A stretch of DNA of 64,000 bases from Closterium sp. NIES-65 (Eukaryota > Streptophyta > Zygnematophyceae > Desmidiales > Closteriaceae): assembly GCA_948144175.1 (NCBI GenBank), contig CANXME010002001.1, forward strand, positions 517,001-581,000. The letters run 5' to 3'. Below the pieces are notes generated by a model, which was not told the DNA's origin, did not search any database, and was given only the letters and a program-made list of their open reading frames with translations. Numbering within the stretch: position 1 is the stretch's first letter; each line of letters opens with the position of its first letter. Positions 34,202 through 45,475 of the stretch are shown one piece after another. Made by a program: the position numbers and the translations under genes.

Positions 34202-35284
34202 TGCTGGTGTAAGGGCCTAATAAACTCAAGCTATTAAGACTTTATCAAACTTAAAACCTCTCCTCGGGGTCACCTCCAAGGGTCCTTGGGTGCCTGGTAC
34301 AAGACCAGCCCCTATCCTTGGGTCTGAGTTTGTAGAGAGAGGGATCAAGAGGGACTTAGTCAAAACAGCAAGAGTACCTTGAACGTCGCGCAGCGTATCG
34401 TGCAGACCATTGATCGGATTAAGCTGAGAATTTACTATATCGAAGCTCGCTCCAAGAGCTTTAAAATGACTCGCGAAAATTTCTGCCATTACGAAGTTAT
34501 TGCTCGGACAGCGTTTGCCTAGCGTTGGAGTGCTAGCGTACTAGCGTTGACTTGGGTAGCATTCCGCCGTCGCACCGCGTAGAAAGGAAATTCCAGGAAG
34601 GGAGGAATTTGCTTGAATCAAATTGACTATGTTCAGGTACAAACAGAGAAGGAAAAAATAGTTCTAGCTAGCAAACACCTTGGGAATCAACCTGGAAACA
34701 ACCAAGGATGATCCCAAATAATTCCAAGCAACAGAACCAGCCTGGCTGGACAAAATAGCAGGTGGTAGGTTGGTAAACAACCTCTGGTTCTGTTTTTCCA
34801 ACCTGGGAAAACAACAACCAGGTTCAGGTCCTAAAAACAGAACCTGTTTTGTCTTTGTCCAACCAGCCGAATGCTGGTTCCTCTGGTTTCCCCTGGCCCT
34901 GTAGCAAGCAGATACAGACAAACAACATCCAATCTTCACCTAAATTGTACCTCTATAGTGCCTGCCCTGGTACACTATAGTCAACCAAATAAAACAGTAC
35001 AATTTCGAGTTGGATAGAACTGAATCTGCGCAATCAATTCAACCGAACCGCAAAGCTTCCATCTTGGGTTCCTTTGTAAGCTCGTCCTTTCTGCTTGTAC
35101 TGTTCATAGCGCGTACAATGTTCTGCCGAAGCGCACATTGTGCAAGTACCTGCAAATGCTTCAAGCGAAAATTGCGAAAGCAAACAAACACACAAACATT
35201 CCATTCATACCCAAATGCATTCGCACACGCATACTCGTACAAACAGACGGCAGGATGTTGTGCAATGTGAATTTGCACCCAACA
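34202..35284 (-). repeat. A2 5' LTR
   Basis: 1083 bp, beginning TGCTGGTG (mutated TGTTGG) and ending CACCCAACA. It has a small internal deletion near 34465-34480 relative to other copies, and its adjacent primer-binding site is mutated (GCTATGATACCA). It is visibly older than the A3 and A6 LTRs. Confidence 0.93.
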
Positions 35285-35816
35285 ATACTCGGCGGCGGCA
35301 CAAAGGCGCCAAAAGGGCGCGTATGGTGTTGAACCCGTGCGTTTGTTCCTCACCGCCTACTCGGATGCTTTATATACATCAGAACCAGAGGACATGACAA
35401 GTGTGGGAGGCTTCATATGCTGTGTTGGTGGAGGCCCAACTGCTTGGGAGAGCAAGAAGCAGGTTGACCAAGCTTTGAGCTCGGTGGAGTCCGAGTACAT
35501 GGCACTCTTCAGTGCCGTACGGGAGATTGTGTGGCAGCGGCGTTTGTTGGCTGAATTGGGGGAGGAGCAGCAAGGACCTACCCCACTGTATTGTTACACC
35601 GAGGGTGCAATTGCTCTTGCTAAGAACCCTGTGTTGCATGGACTCACGAAGCACATGAGGGTGAAGTGGCATTTGACGAGGAGCATGGTGGCCGCGGGTG
35701 AAGTTGAGTTGCGCTACGTGAAGACCACGTGGCAGCCGGCTGACATGATGACCAAGAGGCTGGTGGAGCAGCAGCATTGGAAGTATTGCAAGCTGTCTGG
35801 GATGCCTTTGAACTGA
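35285..35816 (+). pseudogene. C1 RNase H, 3' part of C1 gag-pol
   Basis: The frame reads YSAAAQRRQKGA then RLFLTAYSDAL, SVGGFICCVGGG, SSVESEYMA (about 35485-35510), the DSK-like YTEGAIALA, LTKHMRVKWH and QPADMMTKRL, stopping at 35816. It matches the RNase H of family A by position and motif, with the third acidic position changed (C-D-S-K in A, C-Y-T-E here). It connects to C1's RT at 15653 across the A2 insertion, minus about 330 bp. Confidence 0.92.
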
Positions 35817-35857
35817 GAGAGCAACATATCCTAAGGCCAACAATCCGAGGGGGAGTT

Positions 35858-36555
35858 TGTTGGTGCAACCCTATGGTTTGCACTCGGCTTGTTATCCTAG
35901 ACGCGTGTTACGCGGTCGTTTGTGTCTCGCGCGCGGTTTCTATTTTGTCGGGCGCGGTTTCTATTTTGTCCTATGTCGAACGTTCGGTGTGTCGCAGGTA
36001 TGTGCAGCAGACCCATCAAGAACTCAAGGATGAGTTTGTGATGAAGAGCCCGAGCCTTGGTGTCAAGCCTCAAGTGATTTTGAAGCTCGCCAAAAGGGTA
36101 CACCTCAAGATATTGAAGATAGTTACATTATTTTGTGTAGTGTAACATTTCACTTGGTGTAGGCCCTAGTGAAGGGTAGTTTCGAGACCCTTCGTGGTTG
36201 GGGACAGTGTGGCACTGTTCCACATCACTGTACCTCGGCTCTTGGGGTTTGTAGGAGCTGGGAGTCATTCCCAACTCGTAACTCTCCCTAACTCTTCCTA
36301 TCTTGTGTTCTAAGACTATAGTGGCTGCCATAGTGCCGTTCCTTCAAACCAACGCTGTGTCATCAATACTTGGTCAAATCGTGCGATCTAAATTGCCTAG
36401 TGTAGGCGACAATAAGACGCTCCAGATCCAAGTTGCATCAAGTCATTTGAAGTTGTGACCAGAACGCTATGAACGTTTGAAGCCGCTGTGCAAAAATCCG
36501 ACTGTGCACTCTATCTTTCGTTTTAGGCACATTGGAGCCTACTATGACTATAACA
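35858..36555 (+). repeat. C1 3' LTR
   Basis: TGTTGGTGCAACC ... TATAACA, 698 bp, preceded by the polypurine tract CCGAGGGGGAGTT. It lacks the 131-bp block of the 5' LTR; GTTRTC on each side of that block suggests deletion between short direct repeats. Followed by the GCACC duplication and D1 gag. Confidence 0.94.
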
Positions 36556-37493
36556 GCACCTGCTGTTGTGGCTGTGGCGGCTGCTGTTGTTGTTGCTGTG
36601 ACTGCTGTGGTTGCTGCTGTTGTGTCACCACCACACCCCCTCGGGTCAGCAACCCCACTCGTCATACCAGTGGCGCCAGCCCCGCCTCCAAAGTCACCTC
36701 CTCTTGTCGCACCAGTTCCCCACCACCTCCATGCCCACCACCCTTCCCTCCTCTCTTACATCCTTTGTCTCGTTTCTGCCAACTGGCGGTAGAAACAGCT
36801 GGTGTCTTCCCAGAAGGAGACGATGCAGCACAGGCAAGAGAAGCAATGAAGGTGGGAAGTTGGGCACAGCACAGCCCTCAAAGAGACAGAGAACTACTGC
36901 GGCAGTGGCAAAGGCAACCGAGTAGAGGTAACTCTCGATCCCAGCAAGAGTGGTCTCAAGGAGGTTGATATTAAGTTCACAGAGATGCTTCCGAAGAAGC
37001 GCGTCAAGTGGAGACGAGAGGCGGCAAGGGAGACAAGTGACAATGATATAGAGGGTAGCAAACATTGAGAGGGGGGCAAGAGCAAGCTGGGTCGGTGCTG
37101 GCAGCTCGGAAGAGAGGTAGAGAACGGAGACGAATAACGAGCAACAATGGCGTCATAACAACCCGTCGCAGATTCGACCTGAGTGAAGTGAGTGGCCTCA
37201 GTCGGTTGGAGGAGGTCTGTCAGCGTGAGACATGCAGCGGTATCGCTGGAGTCTCAGACGGAGTGGGCCAAGTGGTGCCTGGACTACTGTGCCCGCTCCT
37301 CGTTAGTGGGCTGGGGCGCAGTAGGCAGTGGACTGCGACACGGAGGGGCAGCCAGCGCATCGGACGTGTGGGCGAACAGAGTGTCGTCGTCTTGACACTG
37401 GCTCCTAACGTGCCGCTGGGTCTAGGGGAGCCACGTGCTAAAGTCTGTTGCATGGCCCTCTGCGTCGAAGCGCAAGACACTGGCGGACGTCAT
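36556..37493 (-). pseudogene. D1 gag, decayed
   Basis: Minus-strand gag of D1 with ATG at 37491-37493 (M-T-S-A-S-V-L-R-F-D-A-E-G, aligned with B1 M-A-T-P-S-V-L-T-F-D-A-E-G). A stop follows after about 19 codons. Further down, 36694-37065 matches B1 gag around TLYYIVTRLP and the LLEKSLLAAEKS segment. Nearest to C1, 36556-36620 encodes a glutamine-rich tract continuing that at 10770-10842. Many frameshifts. Confidence 0.85.
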
Positions 37494-37499
37494 GGCTAA

Positions 37500-37657
37500 A
37501 GCTAGCTGGGCGTAGGAACGGCTGGAGCTAGGAAATGCTGGAGCTAGGAACAGCCGGAGCTAGGAACGGCTGGAGCTAAGAACGGCTGAGGCTAGGAACG
37601 GCCAAAGCTAGAAACGGCTGGAGCTAAGAACGGTTGGGGCTAGGAACGGCCTGAGCT
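37500..37657 (-). repeat. D1 leader: 19-20 bp degenerate tandem repeats
   Basis: Eight or so copies of a unit close to GCTAGGAACGGCTGGAGCTA upstream of D1 gag. The array is broken by the solo LTR at 37663 and resumes as GGCTAGGAATT... at 38439. It occupies the position of the repetitive leaders of B1, B2 and B3. Confidence 0.8.
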
Positions 37658-37662
37658 AGAAA

Positions 37663-38433
37663 TGTTGCTTAGGATCCGGTAACTTTGAAGACTTACGACG
37701 AACTCAAATCTCAACTAAACGCAAATCCGCTTGGTAGGATTGTGCGCGCTGGTCTTAGTTACCATTAGCTAGTTGAATCACTTGATTTCATGGTCTAGGG
37801 AGTGAAAACCAACTGAAAACGTATAGCTGCTGCTTTCACTAGAAAGGATGGAGGAAGAACACACATTAGACATAGAAATAAGGATTTGGGGGGTTTCAAG
37901 AGAACCTTATGAGGGAAGGCTCTCCAAATGCTTGGGAAGGATGGTGGGAACCTTCCTAGCATCAAAGATGCAACCCTCATAATAAGGTGCTTGAGGTGTC
38001 ACATGCAAAATCCAATCCAATTGGATTTTGCCTAAGTGTTGCAATATTTGCAACCCATGCTATAAACTTATAGCCACCCCAATCCAAAAGTCAAACTTGC
38101 CTTCCTAACCACCCAACCAAAGATCCCTTTATAGTCATGTCCCAAAAATCGCCCAATTTAGTTAATATCCCAAATCAAGATAGAATTCCCAAATCTTGGA
38201 AATCTTGTAACTTGGGCGATTCTGGTCGGAATAAGACGATCTTGGTATCGTTGGAAAGCTCTGGATATCTCCTACGCAATCAAGCATTTAGACTTGGAGA
38301 AAAACACAGAGGTGATAAAATCCAACAGCCATGTATAAGAATTGATGCTCATATAAATGACGCAAGCATGAATTGCACAAGCACACAACAGGACGTTAGG
38401 ATGACATGTACGCATAAGGACGTGCATACAACA
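37663..38433. mobile_element. Solo LTR, family E (771 bp)
   Basis: The sequence starts TGTTGCTTAGG and ends GCATACAACA, so it has the TG...CA ends and a TGTTG/CAACA terminal inverted repeat. It is flanked on both sides by AGAAA (37658-37662 and 38434-38438). It interrupts the D1 leader repeat array, whose units are recognisable on both sides. It has no coding frame over about 100 codons and no similarity to LTRs of A-D. Size, ends and duplication fit a solo LTR left by LTR-LTR recombination; a small non-autonomous element is the alternative. Orientation is not certain. Confidence 0.85.
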
Positions 38434-38438
38434 AGAAA

Positions 38439-38576
38439 CGGCTAGGAATTTTAGGATAGGAGCTGGAGGCTCAGAAACGCCAGACTAGGAATAGTCGGCT
38501 AGGCAATGCGGGCTAGGAACGAAGGTCGGGGGAGGGGGGGATTAGCCCTCGACTGCGCTAGTAGAAGCGACTGCGG
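38439..38576 (-). repeat. D1 leader repeats, outer part
   Basis: Continuation of the GGCTAGGAA repeat array to the right of the solo LTR. It ends abruptly at the A4 LTR (38577). The D1 5' LTR and primer site are not visible and are presumed lost. Confidence 0.65.
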
Positions 38577-39658
38577 TGTTGGATGCAAATTCACATTGCA
38601 CTACATCCTGCCGTCTGTTTGTACGAGTATGCGTGTCCGAATGCATTTGCGTGTGAATGGCATGTTCGTGTGTTTGTTTGCTTTCGCAATTTTCGCTTGA
38701 AGCATTTGCAGGTACTCGCACAATATGCGCTTCGGCACAACATTGTACGCGCTATGAACAGTACAAGCAGAAAGGACGAGCTCGCAAAGGAACCCAAGAT
38801 GGATGCTTTGCGGTTCGGCTTACTTGATTGCGCAGATTCAGTTCTATCCAACTCGAAATTGTACTGTTTTGTTTGGTTGACTATAGTGTAGCAGGGCATG
38901 CACTATAGGGGTACAATTTAGGTGAAGGCTGGATGCGGTTTGTCTGTATCTGCATGCTACAGGGCCAGGGGAAACCAGCGGAACCAGCATTTGGCTGGTT
39001 GGGCAAAGACAAAACAGGTTCTGTTTTTAGGACCTGAACCTGGTTGTTGTTTTCCCAGGTTGGAAAAACAGAACCAGAGGTTGTTTACCAACCTACCACC
39101 TGCTATTTTGTCCAGCCAGGTTGGTTCTATTGCTTGGAATTATTTGGGATCATCCCTGGTTGTTCCCAGGTTCATTCCCAAGGTCCTTGCTAGCTAGAGC
39201 TATTTATTCCTTCTCTGTTTGTACCTGAATATAGTCCAATTGATTCAAGCGAATTTCTCCCTTCCTGGAATTTCGTTTCTACGCGGTGCGACGGCAGAAT
39301 GCTACCCGAGTCAACGCTAGTACGCTACCACTCCAACACTAGGCAAACGCTGTCCAAGCCATAACTTCGTAATGGCAGAACTTTTCGCGAGGCAACTTGG
39401 TTCGTTTTAAAGCTCTTGGAGCGAGCTTCGATATAGTAAATTCTCAGCTTAATCCGATCAACGGTCTGCACGATACGCTGCGTGACGTTCAAGGTACTCT
39501 TGCTGTTTTGACTAAGTCCCTCTTGATCCCTCTCTCTACAAACTCGGACCCGAGGATAGGGGCTGGTCTTGTACCAGGCACCCAAGGACCCTTGGAGGTG
39601 ACCCCGAGGAGAGGTTTTAAGTTTGATAGCTTGAGTTTATTAGGCCCTTGCACCAACA
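38577..39658 (+). repeat. A4 5' LTR
   Basis: 1082 bp, TGTTGGATGC ... CACCAACA. Near its end it lacks about 11 bp (TTGATAGC instead of TTGATAAAGTCTTAATAGC). Confidence 0.94.
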
Positions 39659-39661
39659 AGC

Positions 39662-39673
39662 TGGTATCAGAGC
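39662..39673 (+). promoter_or_regulatory. A4 primer-binding site
   Basis: TGGTATCAGAGC three bases after the 5' LTR, the same as in C1 and A6; initiator-methionine tRNA type. Confidence 0.9.
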
Positions 39674-39704
39674 TGCGTTATAGTGATCCTCGTTATAGGT
39701 AGCT

Positions 39705-42700
39705 ATGGCGGGCAACACCTCGGCGGTAGCTGGTGAATCGTCAGCCCAAGATCGTAGCGGGAGCCAAGATTCTGGTGTTTCTGCGCCAAGGGGAGCGCGA
39801 ACAAGCCAGGGCTCGCTGATCAAGGAGGTGCTGAAAAACTTCACCGTCGAGAAGTTCAATGGTGAGGGCTATGATGATTGGGCCTGGAAAATGCAACTTT
39901 ATTTCCGTCAGATCGGTTTGCTGAAACTAATGATCGGGGAGGAGCCTAGACCGAGTGACCCCGCCCTTCAGGAAGATTGGGACGAGCGTGCCTCGGCTGG
40001 CTACTACTTGATGTCGCAGAGTTTGGAGCTGAACCAGCGTCACCACGTCATGCACTTGCTGCCGGAGTTTGAGTGCGGTCCAAAGGCGTGGACGGTGTTG
40101 AAGGAGCTGCACGCCCCTACCTCCGTCGCTGCGACGCTCATGATGGAGAGGGAGCTGTCCGCGTTGCGCCTAAGCGAGGGAGAGCCGGTGCAACCCATCC
40201 TGGACAAGATGCGTGATCTCTACGCGAAGCTGGCGATCGCGTGAATCATCTACCCGGAGCAGACCAAGTGCCTGAAGATGCTCTCGCTGCTGCCGGAATC
40301 GTGGCTTCAATTCACGAGCGGATTGAGCTTGCCGCAGAACCAGAGCTTGTGGACGCTCGAGTGGGTGCGGACAAAGATTCTGGAGTAGGACTTCCGTCAC
40401 CGCCAACTGAGGGGTGGAGACGACGGCAGCAGCGGCTACGGGATGCAAGGGAGCCGACGTGGCAAAGGACGTGTCTTCGGTGGTGCTGGACGCGGTGCAA
40501 AGAAAGACAACGACTCCAACGACCAACAAGGAGGTACCGGTTGGGGTCGCGGTGCGAAATCTGGACGTGGGGGCAAGTCGGGTGCTGGTGGCAAAATGAA
40601 AGGGAGTTGCTGGTATTGTGAGAAGGAAGGGCACCCCTGGTTTCTGTGCTATAAGAAACCCGATGGATGGACCCCCCAGAATCGTCACCAGGATGGCGGC
40701 GCACAGAGGAACCAGAAAAACGGCGCCAACATGGTCGCTGATTCGTCCGACAACAACCCGAAGGGCAACGGCGGTGCGGAGAAGAAGAAGGAGCGCACCG
40801 CGGGCCAGTTCTTCCATGTGGGAGACAAGAGGGAGCAAGGAGACGCATCTGCCAAGGTTGGAGAAGAGCTGCACCCCCTGGATTATTGGGTGTTGGACAC
40901 GGGCGCTGCTTGGACGATGACGCCGCGCAAGGACCTGCTGGACCACGTACGGGCTGCACTGATCAACGAGGTGTGCTCCGCCTCTGGACACGCGCTGAAG
41001 GTGGCTGGTGCGGGACGAGCTGCGTTTAAGGGAGCGGATGGCAAGCCGGTGGTGCTGCACGACGTTCTCCTCGTTCCTGAACTCAAGGCCAACCTCATCT
41101 CCCTCCGTAAGCTTGGCAAGTCTGGGGTCAGCACTAGTACGGATGGGGCACGCACTTACAAGGGGAAGCTGGGCAATTGGGTGCTTTGGGATCTGCACGA
41201 GAGTACGGACGTGTACAGATCTATGTGGCAGCTGCCGGCCCTGGCGTAGCACGGTGGGGGGCAGGCTGGAGAGGGGTCTGCATCCCAGGGGGAGTGCAAC
41301 GCCGTTGGAGGGGTTGGTGTGAAAGTGTCGGCCAGATCTGGGGAGACGGATTGGGCAACGGCACACCGACGTTCGGGGCATGTGGCAATGCCTTTGCTGA
41401 AGCAGCTGAAGAAGGATGGAGCCGTTAAGGGCTTGAAGCTGAACGGACAACCACCCGATGATAACTGTGAAATTTGCCTCCTTTCAAAGTTCACCCGTTT
41501 CCCCTTCCATAGTGTGGCTGGCAGGAGCAAAAAGCGGTTGGAGCTGGTCCACATGGACTTGGTGGGGCCGCTGCCGTTGCAAGGGCACAAGGGGGAGCAG
41601 TACTTCCTAACCATAGTGGATGACTGGAGCAGGCTAGTGTGGGCGTATCCGCTGAAGCAGAAGGACCATGCCGCCTCCACGATTCGGGACGATTGGCTGC
41701 CATTCGTGGAGACGCAACCGGAGTGTGTGGTGAAGCGGATTAGGACAGATCGGGGTGGTGAGTTCCTTGGAGCTGAGATGACGGCCTGGCTCAAGAAGCA
41801 GGGCATCCAGAGGGAGCTGACCACGGCTTACACCCCACAGTCCAACGGTGTAGCAGAACGGGCGAACCGGACAATTCTGGAGACAGCTAGGGCGCTGCTC
41901 ATAGAATCTGGGCTGGGCAACTTGATGTGGCCCCATGCTGTTCGGTACGCTACCGTCGCTAGAAACAGGGTACTCAGAAAGGTTGGGGATGACTCGTGGG
42001 TGCCGTTGGAGAGGTGGCTTGGGAGGAAGCCGCCGGTGGACATGCTGAGGGTGTTCGGTTGCATGGCAGTGGCCCACGTCCCCAACACCTACCGCAGTAA
42101 GTTGGGGGCGAGTGCAATCTGGTGTGTGCATTTGGGGCTGGCTGCTGAAAGCAAGGGATGGCTGCTGTGGGAGCCTTCCAAGGGTGTGTTGTTTGACAGC
42201 AGGGATGTGAAGTTTGTTGAGGGCATGATGTATGGGAGCTGGGAGAAACAGCCGGAGGCCAGGGTGTCCCAGCAGATGGAGCAGATCACCATGCAGCTGG
42301 ACCTGACTCCTAGTGTGTGGGAGGAGGGAGAGGAGGCAGCTGCAGAAAGTGGTGCTAAAGAGAAGGTGCAGGAGGCACCTGCCGGTGAAAACAATGGTGT
42401 GGAGACTAGTGGTAGCACTAGTGGAGCTGCTGGATCCGAAGGAGGAGAGCAGCAGCAGGGGAAAACTAAGAAGCCGAAGGGTGTTGTTATGAAGGGATGG
42501 GAGACACCCGTCTCCAGGCCAGGACGTACCCGTATGGCTACTAAGAAGCTGACTGCAGGAGCTGATGTAGCGGAGCAGCAGCTTGGGACCGAGGAGGCAT
42601 TGCTGACTCTACCGCATGGCTATGACCCGAATGAGGAGGATGAGCCTGCGTACTGTTTTCTTGCGCCTGCACCAGAGGAACCAGCTAGCATGGAGGAGGC

Positions 42701-44105
42701 ATTAGCTGGACCAGATAGGGACAAATGGCTGGCTTCTAGGGATGCTGAGTACCAGAGCCTGCTGGAGAATGGGACTTGGGAACTAGTGGTGCTGCCTGAG
42801 GGAAAGAAAGCGGTACAATGCAAGTGGGTACTAAGGATCAAGACTGACGACAAGGGGCAGGTCACCATCTACAAGAATGCAGCCGTTGGTGGGAAGTTCA
42901 TTATCCAGATGGACATATCAACGGCATTCATCAACGGGATTTTAGAGGAGGAGGTGTTCATGACGCAGCCGCCTGGGTATGAGGATGGTACGGGATGAGA
43001 GGAGATGGGATTCAGGACCAGCAGCTGTGATGAGAGCCTCTTTCTCAAGGGGGAGGGGGACAAGCTGGTGTTGTTTCTGGTCTACGTGGACGACATTCTT
43101 CTCTTCAGCAGCAGCATGAAGGAGATCCAGAAAGTGCAGCAGCAGCTGATGGAGAACTTCAAGTGCAAGAACCTTGGGGAGGTAAAATACTACCTCGGGA
43201 TGCACGTAGAGAGGGATCCAGATCACAGGTGGTTGAAACTGCACCAGGAGAAGTTCATCAAGGAGCTGGGGGGGAAGCATGGGATTGAGAATGAGCGCAA
43301 GGTTGCAACTCCCCTGCCTGCAGAATTCAAGCTTGTAAAGGCTGCAGAGGATGAAGGGGTTGAAGCTGAGGAGCAGCAGCAATTCCAGTCCTTGGTGTGC
43401 AGCCTCTTGTATGCAGCTGTTCACACGAGGCCTGACATCTCTTTCTCGGTTGGGCAGCTGGCTAGGGTGGTGCAGAATCCATCAGAGGAGCAGGTGGATG
43501 CAGCTGAGCGTGTGGTGAAGTATCTGAACTCTCACCCAAGCATTGGAGTTCAATACTCGGCATCTGCACAGGTGAAGCAGAAAGGGGTTGAGGTGCTGAA
43601 AGAGAAGGGGGAGAGGCTTGGAGAAGGCAAGCTCTTTCTCACTTGCTTTACCGATGCTAGATGGGCCTCTGAGAAGGAGGATTCCTCATCTGTGGGAGGA
43701 TACATCTGTGTAGTTGGGGGAGGACCTGTTAGTTGGAGGTCAAAGAAGCTGACGGAGACAGCACTCTCTTCTGTGGAATCAGAGTATATGGCGATGTTCC
43801 ATGGGGTGAAGGAGGTGATTTGGCTGAGGAGGTTGTTAGAGGAGATTGGCCAGGAGCAGAAGGTTGCTACGCCGCTGTTCTGTGATAGCAAGGGGGCTCT
43901 TGGGATGGCCAGGAACGCTGTGCTTCACGGGCTCAATAAGCACATGCGTATCAAGTGGCACTGGCTGCGTAAGGAGGTGAAGAGAGGGACGGTGAATCCG
44001 ATCTACATCAAGACTCACCAGCAGCCAGCAGACTTCCTCACCAAGATGCTTGCAGATGAGCCTCATTGGCGTTGTGTGCGCATGAGTGGAATGAGTATGA
44101 ACTAG
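39705..44105 (+). pseudogene. A4 gag-pol, multiple lesions
   Basis: It starts at ATG 39705 (M-A-G-N-T-S). Premature stops lie at 40242-40244 (TGA in gag), about 40386 (TAG in gag) and 41247-41249 (tryptophan to TAG before the pre-integrase domain). The zinc knuckle (about 40605-40650), protease VLDTGAAWTM (about 40890), and integrase motifs MDLVGP, RTDRGGEF and NGVAERANR (about 41550-41870) are all present. In RT one deletion of about 110 bp (near 42876) removes the SRLVAKGF-to-LLAD segment and a second near 42996 removes the KKSIYGLKQAPRCW block. YVDD (about 43085) and RNase H to 44105 are intact. Confidence 0.92.
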
Positions 44106-44147
44106 TATGGAATGATGGGGATGCAGCCGGCAGGCTGAGGGGGAGTG

Positions 44148-45241
44148 TGTTGGGTGCAAATTCACATTGCACGACATCCTTATGTCTGTTTGTATGAGTA
44201 TGCGTGTGCGAATGCATTTGGGTGTGAATGGAATGTTCGGTGTGTTTGTTTGCTTTCGCAATTTTCGCTTGAAGCATTTGCAGGTACTCGCGCATTATGC
44301 GCTTCGGCACAACATTGTACGCGCTATGAACACTACAAGCAGAAAGGACGAGCTCGCAAAGGAACCCAAGATGGAAGCTTTGCAGTTCGGTTGAATTAAT
44401 TGTGCAGATTTAGTTCTATCCAACTCGAAATTGTACTGTTTTGTTTGGTTGACTATAGTGTAGCAGGGCAGGCACTATAGGGGTACAATTTAGGCGAAGG
44501 TTGGATGTTGTTTGTCTGTATCTGCATGCTATAGGGCTAGGGGAAACCAGCGGAACTAGCTTTTGGCTGGTTGCGCAAAGACGAAACAGGTTCTGTTTTT
44601 AGGACCTGAACCTGGTTGTTATTTTCCCAGGTTGGAAAAACAGAACCAGAGGTTGTTTACCAACCTACCACCTGCTGTTTTGTCCAGCCAGGTTGGTTCT
44701 GTTGCTTGGAATTATTTGGGATGATCCCTGGTTGTTCCCAGGTTCATTTCCAAGGTCCTTGCTAGCTAGAACTATTTATTCCTTCTCTGTTTGTACCTGA
44801 ATATAGTCAATTTGATTCAAGCGAATTCCTCCCTTCCTGGAATTTCGTTTCTACGAGGTGCGACGGCGGAATGCTACCCGAGTCAACGCTAGTACGCTAG
44901 CACTCCAACGCTAGGCAAACGCTGTCCGAGCCATAACTTCGTAATGGCAGAACATTTCACGAGGCAACTTGGTTCATTTTAAAGCTCTTGGAGAGAGCTT
45001 CGATATAGGAAATTCTCAGCTTTATCCGATCGACGGTCTGCACGATACGCTGCGCGACGTTCAAGGTACTCTTGCTGTTTTGACTAAGTCCCTCTTGATC
45101 CCTCTCTCTACAAACTCGGACCCGAGGATAGGGGCTGGTCTTGTACCAGGCACCCAAGGACCCTTGGAGGTGACCCCGAGGAGAGGTTTTAAGTTTGATA
45201 AAGTCTTAATAGCTTGAGTTTATTAGGCCCTTACACCAACA
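44148..45241 (+). repeat. A4 3' LTR
   Basis: 1094 bp, TGTTGGGTGC ... TTACACCAACA, after the GAGGGGGAGTG polypurine tract. Confidence 0.94.
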
Positions 45242-45263
45242 ACATAATATATAATGTTTGACA
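45242..45263 (-). repeat. B2 3' LTR remnant
   Basis: Only ACATAATATATAATGTTTGACA remains, matching the inner end of the B/D LTRs (TTTGACA or TCTGACA before the C-rich block). The rest was lost at the A4 junction. Confidence 0.7.
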
Positions 45264-45475
45264 CACCCCCATAGGCGAAGTGGGGGAGAACTGGGGGTCA
45301 CAAGACCAGTCAAGTAAAGCAAAGCAAAGCAAGCTCAGGGTGGATCACAACGTCGCCACACAATCCGAGCACAAGTTCAAGGCCACAAGGCCAGTTCACA
45401 TGCAGGAGTACAGATATATATATAAGGCTAAACAAGCAAGAGTAGCAATATATATATGTAACAGTACAAAGAGGG
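45264..45475 (-). other. B2 3' untranslated region
   Basis: Same order as in B1: CACCCCCATAGG...GTGGGGGAG beside the LTR, a shorter AAAGC array (about 45315-45334), and TATATATA runs near 45414-45460. Confidence 0.8.

Larger units (their letters stand above)
15654..35284 (-). mobile_element. Copia family A element A2 (outer), interrupted by B1
   Basis: This minus-strand element inserted in the RT-RNase H part of C1. Its 5' LTR is on the right (34202-35284) and its truncated 3' LTR on the left (15654-16543). B1 (16697-30566) sits inside A2's RNase H gene with target duplication GGATT. Removing B1, A2 spans about 5.8 kb; about 0.9 kb of integrase/RT and about 200 bp of the left LTR have been deleted. 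Confidence 0.93.
38577..45241 (+). mobile_element. Copia family A element A4, possibly chimeric
   Basis: Complete LTR to LTR layout (5' LTR 38577-39658, 3' LTR 44148-45241). The flanking pentamers (TGCGG left, ACATA right) do not match, and the two LTRs belong to different subtypes (TGTTGGATGC versus TGTTGGGTGC). Left flank is D1 leader, right flank the last 22 bp of a B2 LTR. The coding region has three nonsense codons and two RT deletions. Confidence 0.93.

Noticed and set aside
38583-38891. An open frame of about 102-105 codons in the sense strand of most A LTRs
   Set aside because: It recurs because the LTRs are near-identical; it is broken in the old A2 left LTR and has no recognisable domain.
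39325-39585. An 82-86 codon frame on both strands at the inner end of each A LTR
   Set aside because: Same reason: repeated sequence, overlapping frames on opposite strands, no domain.
38577-45241. Target duplication for A4
   Set aside because: TGCGG and ACATA do not match, nor does any shift of a few bases.
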